Origin: Duganella fentianensis
GTDB taxonomy: Bacteria > Pseudomonadota > Gammaproteobacteria > Burkholderiales > Burkholderiaceae_D
Assembly: GCF_009857835.1 (NCBI RefSeq)
Contig: NZ_WWCL01000003.1
Coordinates: 124,001 to 188,000 of the forward strand
DNA length: 64,000 nucleotides
Direction of reading: 5' to 3'
Notes under the pieces: model-generated
The model's input: only the letters and a program-made list of their open reading frames with translations
The model's database searches: none
What the model was told of the DNA's origin: nothing
Position numbers and translations under genes: made by a program
In this document: positions 7,538-15,775 of the stretch, piece after piece
How positions within the stretch are numbered: position 1 is the first letter of the stretch
Layout of the letters: each line of letters starts with the position of its first letter

Positions 7538-8611
7538 ATGAGCCGCACCATCGTTCAAGGCCGTCTGTCGCACCGCCTGCGCAGCCTTTACACTTCGGCC
7601 CGCATCGCCGCCCAGGTGAGCCTGCGCCATCTGCTGGGCCGCCGCACGCTGCCGGCCTGGCCGCTGCTATTCGAATACGGCACGCTGTTCTGGCGCGCCC
7701 AGTTTAATCATGCCCTCCGCCTGCAGCACGACATGGACGCCTGCCGCGCCTATTTCGACAGCCTGTATAGCGTGTTCGACGACTATGCCGATGTCACCGT
7801 ACGGCCCAGCGCCGCCGACGAACCGCGCGGCCACTGGTATCTGCCGCACACCCTGCACAGCGATGTCACCGTGCTGCATTTCCACGGCGGCGGCTATGCC
7901 TTCCATGCCGCCGTATCGCGCCACTTTGCCCGCATGCTGGCCCACTATCTGGGCGCCCCCGTGTTCGCGCCCGACTACCGGCTCACGCCCGAACATGCCC
8001 ATCCGGCCCAGCTGGATGATGGTCTGGCGGCCTACCGCCATCTGCTGGTGCGCGGCATCGCCCCGCAGCGCATCGTACTGTGCGGCGATTCGGCCGGCGG
8101 CCATCTGGCGCTGATGACGCTGGCGCAGCTTGCTGCCGCCGGCCTGCCGCAGCCGCTGCTGACCATGGGTATCAGTCCGTGGACCGACATCGGCCGGCGC
8201 GGTGCCAGCCAGTTCGGCAACGATGCCTATGACATGGTGCAGGGCTATATGACGCTGCTGTTCGCCGCATGGCTCAAGGGCGGGCAGGCACTCGACGATG
8301 CAGCGCTCTCGCCCATGGGGCAGGACTATCGCGGCTGCAGCCCGATCTATCTGCAGGCGGGCGGACGTGAAATTCTGCTGGATATGATCCGCAATTTCGC
8401 CCACAGCGTGGCGGCGCAGGGCGGGACCGTGCGGCTCGATGTCTGGCCTGACATGAATCATGAATTCCATAGCTATGGCCAGCACCTGCCGGCCAGCCGC
8501 GACGCCCTGCAGCGCCTGCGCGAAGCGATTGCGTGGGCCCGTGGCGAGGCCAGCCTGCCGCCCGCCCATGCCTGCACCGAATGCGATACGTGGAGCAATC
8601 CGGCGCAGTGA
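7538..8611 (+). CDS. Alpha/beta hydrolase, hormone-sensitive-lipase (HSL) family
   Basis: A 357-residue esterase/lipase of the HSL (hydrolase fold-3) family. The oxyanion-hole motif HGGG lies near residue 115, the nucleophile elbow GDSAGG near 183-188, and the catalytic His is probably in WPDMNHEFH near 306. The catalytic Asp is expected in the YLQAGGREILLD segment. An AGGAG box 5 nt before the ATG at 7538 decides the start over the in-frame ATG at 7463. There is no signal peptide, so it is cytoplasmic. It is divergent from an AraC regulator that likely controls it. These enzymes usually cut short-chain acyl esters; the natural substrate cannot be read from sequence. Confidence 0.9.
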   Translation: MSRTIVQGRLSHRLRSLYTSARIAAQVSLRHLLGRRTLPAWPLLFEYGTLFWRAQFNHALRLQHDMDACRAYFDSLYSVFDDYADVTVRPSAADEPRGHWYLPHTLHSDVTVLHFHGGGYAFHAAVSRHFARMLAHYLGAPVFAPDYRLTPEHAHPAQLDDGLAAYRHLLVRGIAPQRIVLCGDSAGGHLALMTLAQLAAAGLPQPLLTMGISPWTDIGRRGASQFGNDAYDMVQGYMTLLFAAWLKGGQALDDAALSPMGQDYRGCSPIYLQAGGREILLDMIRNFAHSVAAQGGTVRLDVWPDMNHEFHSYGQHLPASRDALQRLREAIAWARGEASLPPAHACTECDTWSNPAQ

Positions 8612-8730
8612 AGATGGAGAGGGCAGTGGGAAAAAGTATCGCCGGGACAACGCCAATACAGGCATACACAGCAGTTTGCGCTATCATCCTCTTATCCATC
8701 TTTCAATATTTTTCCTCGCCCGGAGTTCCC

Positions 8731-9213
8731 TTGTTATTCGGCTTCCTGAAATCGCCCGAACTGTCACCGCGCCTGCAGCGGCTCAAGGCGTCGTCACTGT
8801 TTTCCACGCTCACCCCGCTCGAGCTGAAAATCGTCGACGACTTGCTGCACGAGCGCCGCTATCTGGCCGATGAAATCATTTTCGATGAAGGCGAAGAAGG
8901 GCAGGCGCTGTATCTGATCATGTCCGGCCGCGTGATCATCAGCCGGCTGCGCCCGCAGGGACGCGAGGTGGTGGCCGAGATGGGACCGGGCGCCTTCTTC
9001 GGCGATCTGGCCCTGCTCGACAACTCGCCGCGCAATGCCCAGACCCGTGCGCTCGACAACTGCGAGCTGGCCGTGTTCTTCCGCGCCGACTTCATGGGCC
9101 TGATGGAAACCGATGCCGTAATCGGCTACAAGATCTCGCTGGCGCTGGCGCGCCACATCGGCACCCGCTTGCGCGAGTGGATGAGCGGCAAACCGCAGAA
9201 CGAAGCCATATGA
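8731..9213 (+). CDS. Stand-alone cyclic-nucleotide-binding-domain protein
   Basis: A 160-residue protein made of a single cNMP-binding beta-barrel (about residues 20-145) without the Crp-type helix-turn-helix. The phosphate-binding cassette region reads FFGDLALLDNSPRNAQTRA, close to the family FGE-ALL-R-A pattern. The TTG at 8731 with GGAG 7 nt upstream is the best start; upstream ATG codons (8533) would fall inside the preceding hydrolase gene. Its TGA stop (9211-9213) overlaps the ATG of the permease gene (9210), so the two are translationally coupled. It probably modulates the permease or another partner in response to a nucleotide, but this is inference. Confidence 0.8.
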   Translation: MLFGFLKSPELSPRLQRLKASSLFSTLTPLELKIVDDLLHERRYLADEIIFDEGEEGQALYLIMSGRVIISRLRPQGREVVAEMGPGAFFGDLALLDNSPRNAQTRALDNCELAVFFRADFMGLMETDAVIGYKISLALARHIGTRLREWMSGKPQNEAI

Positions 9214-10337
9214 GCCGCCTGCCTGCCAAGCAGCACGCCGGCCCCATCGTCTGGAGCGGCATCATCGCGGCCACCTGCGTGCTGCTGTTCCTGCTGCAGC
9301 AGATGCTGTTCCTGGCCATCCCCTTCCTGCTGGCCATCGTGCTCTACTACATCCTGCAACCACCGATGCAGCGCCTGATCCGGCTAGGCATCAGCCACAA
9401 TGCCGCCACCCTGATCGTGGGCAGCATGTTCCTGCTGGTGCTGATGCTGGCCGCCATGGTGGCCATCTACTGGGAATCGGGACCGTCGGAATCCTGGCAG
9501 GCCATGCTGGGCAAATACCTGAGCGGCGGGCTGGATTTCATCCGCCACACCATGGCGACACTGGAACGCCAGTTCCCCATCCTCAAGCAAATGAAACTGG
9601 CGCGTACCGTGAACGCGCGCATGAGCAGCTTTACCAGCACCTTTATCCAGCAGCACCTGACCGACATCCTGGTATCGGTGGCGGGCTGGCTGCCGTCCTT
9701 GCTGCTGGCGCCCTTCCTCGCCTTCTTCTTCCTGCGCGATGGTTCGCGCTTCAAGAAATTTCTGGCGCGTGCAGTGCCGAATGCCTTCTTCGAACGGGCG
9801 CTGTATCTGCTGCATGAAGTGGACCAGACGGCGCACCGCTATTTCCAGGGCCTCATCAAGCTGACCGTGCTCGATACCATCGTGCTGGCGGTGGGGCTGT
9901 GGGCCATAGGCGTGTCCTCGCCGCTGGTGCTGGGCCTGATCGCGGCCATGCTGGCCTGGGTGCCGTATGTGGGCTCCATCGTCGGCTGCATGCTGGTGGT
10001 GATGGTGGCGTCGACCGATGCACCGACGGATCCGGCCATGGCCTACATGGCCATCGGCGTGTTCATCGCCGTGCGCCTGCTCGATGATTTCGTCTTCATG
10101 CCGCTGACGCTGGGACGCAGCCTGCACATCCACCCGCTGATCACAGTGCTGATGATCTTCATCGGCGGTTCGGTGGCCGGCGTGGCCGGCCTGATGCTGG
10201 TGCTGCCCCTGCTGGGCGTGGTGATGGTGGTGGGCGAAACGCTGGGCCGCCTGATCACCGACCCGCGCCTGCGCGCACGCCACCGCAACGCCATCCACCT
10301 GCGCACACGGCAGGCCAGCGCCGATCTGGTCAGCTAG
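9210..10337 (+). CDS. AI-2E-family (TqsA/PerM-type) membrane transporter
   Basis: A 375-residue polytopic inner-membrane protein of the AI-2E transporter family. Hydrophobic helices lie near residues 10-55 (two or three segments), 70-90, about 155-175 and in a long C-terminal block from about 215 to 345. Typical family features are the LLAPFLAFFFLRDG segment and the glycine-rich C-terminal helices ending in PLLGVVMVVGE. Family members export autoinducer-2 (TqsA) or act as sodium/proton antiporters or unknown permeases, so the substrate is open. The ATG overlaps the stop codon of the upstream cNMP-domain gene. A hairpin follows 5 nt after the stop. Confidence 0.88.
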   Translation: MSRLPAKQHAGPIVWSGIIAATCVLLFLLQQMLFLAIPFLLAIVLYYILQPPMQRLIRLGISHNAATLIVGSMFLLVLMLAAMVAIYWESGPSESWQAMLGKYLSGGLDFIRHTMATLERQFPILKQMKLARTVNARMSSFTSTFIQQHLTDILVSVAGWLPSLLLAPFLAFFFLRDGSRFKKFLARAVPNAFFERALYLLHEVDQTAHRYFQGLIKLTVLDTIVLAVGLWAIGVSSPLVLGLIAAMLAWVPYVGSIVGCMLVVMVASTDAPTDPAMAYMAIGVFIAVRLLDDFVFMPLTLGRSLHIHPLITVLMIFIGGSVAGVAGLMLVLPLLGVVMVVGETLGRLITDPRLRARHRNAIHLRTRQASADLVS

Positions 10338-10342
10338 ACAAA

Positions 10343-10363
10343 AGGGGCGCACATGGCGCCCCT
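10343..10363. terminator. Hairpin between convergent permease and ahpF genes
   Basis: AGGGGCGC (10343-10350) and GCGCCCCT (10356-10363) form an 8-bp GC-rich stem with a 5-nt loop. The flanking T content is modest on either side, so it is a probable bidirectional terminator. Confidence 0.6.
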
Positions 10364-10387
10364 CTTACTTGCTACTGCCTGCTAGCC

Positions 10388-11977
10388 TCAGGCGGCGACC
10401 GCCTGTGCTGCCGGTGCGGCGGTGCTGTCGTCGTCGGCACGGATCAGGTGATCGAAGGCCGACAGGGCGGCTTTGGCACCTTCGCCGGTGGCGATGATGA
10501 TCTGCTTGTACGGCACGGTGGTCACGTCGCCGGCAGCAAACACGCCCGGTACCGAAGTCTGGCCGCGGCTATCGATTTCGATTTCACCGTGACGCGACAG
10601 GGCGACCGTGCCTTTCAGCCATTCCGTATTCGGCACCAGACCGATCTGCACAAACACGCCTTCCAGTTCGATCTTCCTGGCTTCGCCCGACACCCGGTCG
10701 TTGTAGCTGAGGCCATTGACGATCTTGCCGTCACCATGGATTTCCGTGGTCTGGGCCGAAACGATTACCGTCACATTCGGCAGGCTGCGCAGCTTGCGCT
10801 GCAGCACCGCGTCAGCGCGCAGTTCGGCGCCGAACTCGATCAGCGTCACGTGCTGGACCAGACCGGCCAGATCGATGGCCGCTTCCACGCCCGAGTTACC
10901 GCCGCCGATCACGGCCACACGCTTGCCCTTGAACAGCGGGCCATCGCAGTGCGGGCAGTAGGCCACACCATGGTTACGGTATTCCTTCTCGCCCGGCACA
11001 TTGATTTCGCGCCAGCGCGCACCCGTCGCCAGAATCACCGACTTGGCTTTCAGCGTGGCACCGCTGGCCGTCTGCACTTCGATCACTTTACCGGGCAGCA
11101 GCTTGGCAGCACGCTGGGTGTTCATGATGTCGACCGAATATTCCTTGACGTGCTGCTCCAGCGCCACGGCAAACTTGGGACCTTCCGTCTCTTTCACGGA
11201 AATGAAGTTTTCGATCGCCAGCGTATCGAGCACCTGACCGCCGAAGCGTTCTGCCACCACACCGGTGCGTATGCCTTTGCGGGCGGCGTAGATGGCCGCG
11301 GCGGCACCGGCAGGACCACCGCCGACGATCAGCACATCGAACACCTCTTTCTGGTTCATTTCTGCAGCCTGGCGGGCACCGGCATTGGTGTCCAGCTTGG
11401 CCAGAATTTCTTCCACGCTGCTGCGGCCCTGACCGAAGTGCTCGCCGTTCAGGAACATCATGGGCACGGCCATGATCTGGCGGGCTTCCACTTCCTGCGG
11501 GAATACGCCGCCATCGATGGTCGTTACTTTGATGCGTGGATTGATCACCGCCATCGCGTTGAGGGCCTGTACCACTTCCGGGCAGTTGTGGCAGCTCAGC
11601 GAGATGAAGGTTTCGAATTCGTAATCGCCGTCGAGGTTGCGGATCTGCTCGATCACGGCGTCGTCAAATTTGATGGTATGGCCGCCGACCTGCAGCAGGG
11701 CCAGTACCAGCGAGGTGAATTCATGACCCATGGGCACGCCAGCGAAACGTACGCCGATATCGCTGCCAGCACGGTTGATGCTGAACGAAGGCAGGCGCAC
11801 GCCGGGATCGGCACGCTTGACCAGCGTAATCTTGTCGCTCAGCGAGACGATGTCCTGCAGCAGTGCTTCCATCTCTTGCGCCTTGGCGCTGCTATCGAGC
11901 GCGGCGACCAGTTCGATCGGTTGCACGACTTTTTCGAGGTAGGCTTTCAACTGGGTTTTGAGCGATGCATCCAACAT
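10388..11977 (-). CDS. ahpF: Alkyl hydroperoxide reductase subunit F
   Basis: A 529-residue flavoprotein disulfide reductase. The N-terminal tandem thioredoxin-like domain carries CHNC near residue 130. The FAD site [10 protein letters not shown] begins near 215, the redox-active CPHC near 343, and the NAD(P)H-binding [10 protein letters not shown] near 360. AhpF moves electrons from NADH to AhpC, which reduces hydrogen peroxide and alkyl peroxides. It lies 94 bp downstream of ahpC on the same strand, with a hairpin in the gap that may reduce ahpF expression relative to ahpC. All cysteines needed for catalysis are present. Confidence 0.96.
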   Translation of the reverse strand: MLDASLKTQLKAYLEKVVQPIELVAALDSSAKAQEMEALLQDIVSLSDKITLVKRADPGVRLPSFSINRAGSDIGVRFAGVPMGHEFTSLVLALLQVGGHTIKFDDAVIEQIRNLDGDYEFETFISLSCHNCPEVVQALNAMAVINPRIKVTTIDGGVFPQEVEARQIMAVPMMFLNGEHFGQGRSSVEEILAKLDTNAGARQAAEMNQKEVFDVLIVGGGPAGAAAAIYAARKGIRTGVVAERFGGQVLDTLAIENFISVKETEGPKFAVALEQHVKEYSVDIMNTQRAAKLLPGKVIEVQTASGATLKAKSVILATGARWREINVPGEKEYRNHGVAYCPHCDGPLFKGKRVAVIGGGNSGVEAAIDLAGLVQHVTLIEFGAELRADAVLQRKLRSLPNVTVIVSAQTTEIHGDGKIVNGLSYNDRVSGEARKIELEGVFVQIGLVPNTEWLKGTVALSRHGEIEIDSRGQTSVPGVFAAGDVTTVPYKQIIIATGEGAKAALSAFDHLIRADDDSTAAPAAQAVAA

Positions 11978-12006
11978 GATTCTGTTCCTTACAAATATTT
12001 AGGCGT

Positions 12007-12034
12007 ATGCCGGGCCGGACGCCCGGACCGGCAT
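12007..12034 (-). promoter_or_regulatory. Intercistronic hairpin between ahpC and ahpF
   Basis: ATGCCGGGCCGG (12007-12018) and CCGGACCGGCAT (12023-12034) pair with one mismatch. There is no U-tract after it on the minus strand, so it probably attenuates or stabilises rather than fully terminates. Confidence 0.55.
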
Positions 12035-12071
12035 CGCGGTATTACTGTAATGGTGCTGCTGTCTTCAAGAC

Positions 12072-12635
12072 TTAGATCTTGCCGACCAGGTCCAGCGATG
12101 GGGTCAGCGTGGCAGCGCCTTCGGTCCATTTAGCTGGGCAAACTTCGCCTGGGTGGGAAGCCACGTACAGGGCAGCTTTAACTTTGCGCAGCAGTTCGGA
12201 AGCGTCGCGGCCGATGCCGTTGTCGTGCACTTCCATCACTTTGATCTGGCCTTCCGGATTGATCACGAAGGTACCGCGCAGTGCCAGGCCTTCTTCTTCG
12301 ATCATCACTTCGAAGTTGCGCGACAGGGTGCCGGTCGGGTCGCCGATCAGCGGGTAGTTGACTTTCTTGATGGCGTCCGAGGTGTCGTGCCAGGCTTTGT
12401 GAGCAAAGTGGGTGTCGGTCGATACGCCGTACACGTCCACGCCCAGCTTGGCGAATTCAGGCTGGTGATCAGCCAGATCTTCCAGTTCGGTTGGGCAGAC
12501 GAAGGTGAAGTCGGCTGGGTAGAACATCAGAACCGACCATTTGCCTTTCAGGGATTCATCGCTAACGTCGATGAATTTGCCGTTGACGTAGGCGGTAGCT
12601 TTGAATGGTTTGATTTGGGTGTTAATCAGAGACAT
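12072..12635 (-). CDS. ahpC: Alkyl hydroperoxide reductase subunit C (peroxiredoxin)
   Basis: A 187-residue typical 2-Cys peroxiredoxin of the AhpC/Prx1 class, the family's usual length. The peroxidatic Cys is in DFTFVCPTE near residue 47 and the resolving Cys in GEVCPAKW near residue 166. It reduces H2O2, peroxynitrite and organic peroxides in the cytoplasm and is recharged by AhpF, encoded next in the operon. An AGAGGAAA Shine-Dalgarno precedes the ATG. An 11-bp inverted repeat 65-92 bp upstream is a candidate OxyR operator. Confidence 0.97.
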   Translation of the reverse strand: MSLINTQIKPFKATAYVNGKFIDVSDESLKGKWSVLMFYPADFTFVCPTELEDLADHQPEFAKLGVDVYGVSTDTHFAHKAWHDTSDAIKKVNYPLIGDPTGTLSRNFEVMIEEEGLALRGTFVINPEGQIKVMEVHDNGIGRDASELLRKVKAALYVASHPGEVCPAKWTEGAATLTPSLDLVGKI

Positions 12636-12699
12636 GGTGGTTTCCTCTTGGGTTGTGAATCATTGAGACGCCAGTGTAAGGGTTTTCCGGCCATTAGGA

Positions 12700-12727
12700 A
12701 AATTGATTGTTCCAATACAATCAATTT
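12700..12727 (-). promoter_or_regulatory. Inverted repeat upstream of ahpC, candidate OxyR site
   Basis: AAATTGATTGT (12700-12710) and ACAATCAATTT (12717-12727) are perfect 11-bp arms around TCCAAT. ATTG/CAAT half-sites suit a LysR-type regulator. OxyR is the expected controller of ahpC, but the E. coli four-half-site OxyR pattern is not evident. Confidence 0.5.
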
Positions 12728-12815
12728 GTTTTAGCTATCGACCCGTGATGACGGATAGTTATTATCACTGTTTCAAGCGACCAGCGCATGACGCCAGCGG
12801 CTGCCGCGCTGGGAC

Positions 12816-15620
12816 TCAGACCTGCTGGGCACGCAACATGGCATCGAATTCCTGCGCCGGGATGGGGCGCGAGAACAGATAGCCCTGGCCATAGTCGCAG
12901 CCCGCTTCGGCCAGCAGGGCGCGCTGCTGCTCGGTCTCCACCCCTTCCGCAATGACCCGCAGGCCCAGCTTGTGGGCCATCACGATGATGGCGTCCGACA
13001 GCGCCATATCGCTCGAATCGGGCGCCAGATTGCGCGTGAAGGAACGGTCGATTTTCAGATAGTCGATGTCGAACTTCTTCAGATAGGACAGCGAGGAATA
13101 GCCGGTGCCGAAATCGTCCAGCGCCACCTGTATGCCGGCATCGCGCAGTTGCAGCAGCTTGTTGCTGACCGTGGTATTGGCGTCGAGCAGCATGCCTTCC
13201 GTGATTTCCACCACCAGCGCCTGGCCGGACAGGGTCAGGTCCTGCATCTGGCGCTGCCATTCCAGATAGCTGCCATCGTCGCGCTGGAATTCCAGCGGCG
13301 ACTGGTTGACGCTGATCTGGAAGTCCGGGTGGTGCTCGCTGCGCCAGCGCTGCACCCAGCGCGCCGATTCGCTGAACACCCACATGCCGATATCGAAAAT
13401 CAGCCCGCTCGATTCGGCCAGTGGGATAAAGTCCATCGGGCTGACCAGCCCGCGCGTAGGATGGCGCCAGCGGATCAGTGCTTCGGCCTTGTGGATGCGG
13501 CCTGTCTTCAGGTGCACGATGGGCTGGAAGTACAGCTCCAGCTGGCCCCCTTTGACGGCATTGCGCAAATCATTGGTCAGGCGCATGCGGGTCAGCGCTT
13601 CCACCTGCAGCGCCGGCGTGAAGTAGCTGTAGCGGTTGCGCCCTGCGCCCTTGGCTGCATACATGGCCTGATCGGCATGCTTGAGCAGATCGTCGATATC
13701 GTCGGCATCGTCGGGATACAGGGTGATGCCGATACTGGCCGAAACGAAGGCTTGCTCCTGCCCCAGCGCGAAAGGCTGACGCATGCGGTCGATAATGTTC
13801 TGGGCGATCGCTTCCACCCGCTCGGTGCTGTCGAGTTCCGACAGAATCACGGTAAATTCGTCGCCGCCCAGCCGTGCCACGGTATCGGATCTGCGCACAC
13901 TGTCGCTGATGCGGCGCGCCGCATCGATCAGCAGCACATCGCCCTGATGGTGGCCCAGCGTATCGTTGACTTCCTTGAAGTGGTCGAGGTCAATGAACAG
14001 GATGGCGATGCGGCTGCGGCTGCGCTGGCTCTTGAGCAGGTCCAGCGCCAGCCGGTCGAGGAACATGCGGCGATTGGGCAGCTGGGTCAGCGGATCGAAA
14101 TTGGCCTGATGCCAGACCAGCTGTTCCGTCTGCTTCTTGTCCGTCACATCCTCGATCATGCACAGGTGCAGGGCATGGCTGTCCGGCGGGGTTTCGATGG
14201 CCGTCACGGAGACGGCGATCCAGACCAATTCGCCATCGGAGCGGAACATGCGGTTGCTCACTTTGAAATTGCTGATTTCACGGGCCATCAGGCGCGCCAT
14301 CTGGGCCTTGACCTGGGCCACATCGTCCGGATGGCCGGAATCGAGCCAGCGCATATTGCTCAGCACTTCATGCGAACGGCCGAGAATTTCCTGATAGCGC
14401 GGATTGATGTCGCGATATTCATAGGTGACGGAATCGATCAGCGCGATACCCAGTGGCGAGGCTTCGAACATGGTGCGGAAGCGCTGCTCGCCGGCGCGGA
14501 TTTCCGCATTGGTACGGCGCCGTTCGCGCGTCAGCATGCTGTAGTGGATCAATGCCCCCAGCAGCAGCAGCACGGCCACAGCGGCCAGCGCACGGTACAG
14601 CCAGCGCAAACGGCTGGCACTGCTGTCTACGTTGTAGAGGAAACCATCGAGGCTGACCTGTTTGGGCACCATGCCCAGACCCGCATAAACGTCGGCGATA
14701 TGGCGCCAGCGCTCGGGATTCATATAGCCGATTTCCACCAGCACGGGCTGCACCAGCGGCACCATCTGGTGCGCCTCGAACAGCAGATGCTGGCGGTCGC
14801 CGCCGCGCGCATAGTATTTGAGGATCAGTTCCACCGTCTCTTCCGGGTGGCTCATGGCCCATTGCCAGCCGCGCATGCTGGCTTCGCGGAAGGCGCGTAC
14901 GCGGGCCGGATGGTCGGCGATTTCCTTTTCGCTGGTGAACAGGTTGTCGCCGTAGAAATCGATGCCGACCGAACGGGGACTGTAGATTTCGTAGGGGAAG
15001 CCGCGCCGCTCGAACAGATCAGGCTCATTGGTGGTGTAAATCGCCATGGCCTGCACTTTGCCGTTGATCAGGTCATTGACGTTGTAGCTGTGCTCGACGC
15101 GCTGGAAACTGTTGGCCGGTATGCCTTCCTTGACCAGATAGGCCAGCAGCTCATCGGAGTTGCCCAGCTCGTCCGTCAGCGTGCCTATCATGGCGCGCTT
15201 GCCGATGATGCGGCGCAGGTCCGGCTCGCTGCTGGTCTGGCGCATGGCCAGCGCATACGGCGAATGCTGGAAGATCACCCCCAGCACCACCACCGGCTTG
15301 CCGGCCACACGGGCCAGCAGCAGGCTGCTGGCGCCTGTGCCGTACTGGGCCTTGCCCGCTTCCACATTGCGTTCCGGCTCATTGCCATCCGTGCCTTCGA
15401 GGATGCGCACATCCAGCCCCGCTTCGCGGTAATAGCCCTGCTCCACGGCCGCGTAATAGCCGGCAAACTGGAACTGGTGGTGGTGTTTGAGCTGCAGCGT
15501 CACCTGTTCCAGCGCCTGTGCCGGAACCAGCCCGCCTGCGCCCAGCAGCAACGCCAGCAGCACCGGCCGCAGCAGACGGGCGGCCAGGCTTGCAAAAAAG
15601 GCAGGTGTAGCTGGGTGCAC
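12816..15620 (-). CDS. NMT1-PAS-GGDEF-EAL cyclic-di-GMP protein
   Basis: A 934-residue membrane protein. After a signal peptide (about 1-36) comes a periplasmic NMT1/THI5-like solute-binding domain (about 37-330), a transmembrane helix near 338-362, a PAS domain (about 378-505), a GGDEF domain with intact RLGGDEF near 582-588 and an RxxD inhibition site (RRSD) five residues before it, and an EAL domain with KAEALIRW near 710 and DDFGTG. Both the cyclase and phosphodiesterase motifs are intact, so it may make or degrade cyclic-di-GMP according to a periplasmic ligand. NMT1 domains bind thiamine-pyrimidine precursors or related molecules. The GTG at 15620 with TAGGA upstream is preferred; an ATG at 15710 would lie in the terminator of the preceding gene. 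Confidence 0.9.
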   Translation of the reverse strand: MHPATPAFFASLAARLLRPVLLALLLGAGGLVPAQALEQVTLQLKHHHQFQFAGYYAAVEQGYYREAGLDVRILEGTDGNEPERNVEAGKAQYGTGASSLLLARVAGKPVVVLGVIFQHSPYALAMRQTSSEPDLRRIIGKRAMIGTLTDELGNSDELLAYLVKEGIPANSFQRVEHSYNVNDLINGKVQAMAIYTTNEPDLFERRGFPYEIYSPRSVGIDFYGDNLFTSEKEIADHPARVRAFREASMRGWQWAMSHPEETVELILKYYARGGDRQHLLFEAHQMVPLVQPVLVEIGYMNPERWRHIADVYAGLGMVPKQVSLDGFLYNVDSSASRLRWLYRALAAVAVLLLLGALIHYSMLTRERRRTNAEIRAGEQRFRTMFEASPLGIALIDSVTYEYRDINPRYQEILGRSHEVLSNMRWLDSGHPDDVAQVKAQMARLMAREISNFKVSNRMFRSDGELVWIAVSVTAIETPPDSHALHLCMIEDVTDKKQTEQLVWHQANFDPLTQLPNRRMFLDRLALDLLKSQRSRSRIAILFIDLDHFKEVNDTLGHHQGDVLLIDAARRISDSVRRSDTVARLGGDEFTVILSELDSTERVEAIAQNIIDRMRQPFALGQEQAFVSASIGITLYPDDADDIDDLLKHADQAMYAAKGAGRNRYSYFTPALQVEALTRMRLTNDLRNAVKGGQLELYFQPIVHLKTGRIHKAEALIRWRHPTRGLVSPMDFIPLAESSGLIFDIGMWVFSESARWVQRWRSEHHPDFQISVNQSPLEFQRDDGSYLEWQRQMQDLTLSGQALVVEITEGMLLDANTTVSNKLLQLRDAGIQVALDDFGTGYSSLSYLKKFDIDYLKIDRSFTRNLAPDSSDMALSDAIIVMAHKLGLRVIAEGVETEQQRALLAEAGCDYGQGYLFSRPIPAQEFDAMLRAQQV

Positions 15621-15698
15621 GGGATATCCTAACGGCAGCAATGGAAACCAGATTGTAGCCGGTTCAGCCTGCCCACATGCCATTCGGCAAGCTGACCT

Positions 15699-15740
15699 TA
15701 AAAAAAGCAACGGACGGTCCAGCTTGCGCTGGCCGTCCGT
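15699..15740 (-). terminator. Terminator of the RCC1 lipoprotein gene
   Basis: ACGGACGGTCCAGC (15710-15723) pairs with GCTGGCCGTCCGT (15728-15740), one bulged base, loop TTGC. On the minus strand the stem is followed by TGC and a run of seven T (complement of the A-run at 15700-15706). Confidence 0.88.
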
Positions 15741-15775
15741 GCGGGCTCGTTGTATGGCGACCGCCTAAGGGCTAC

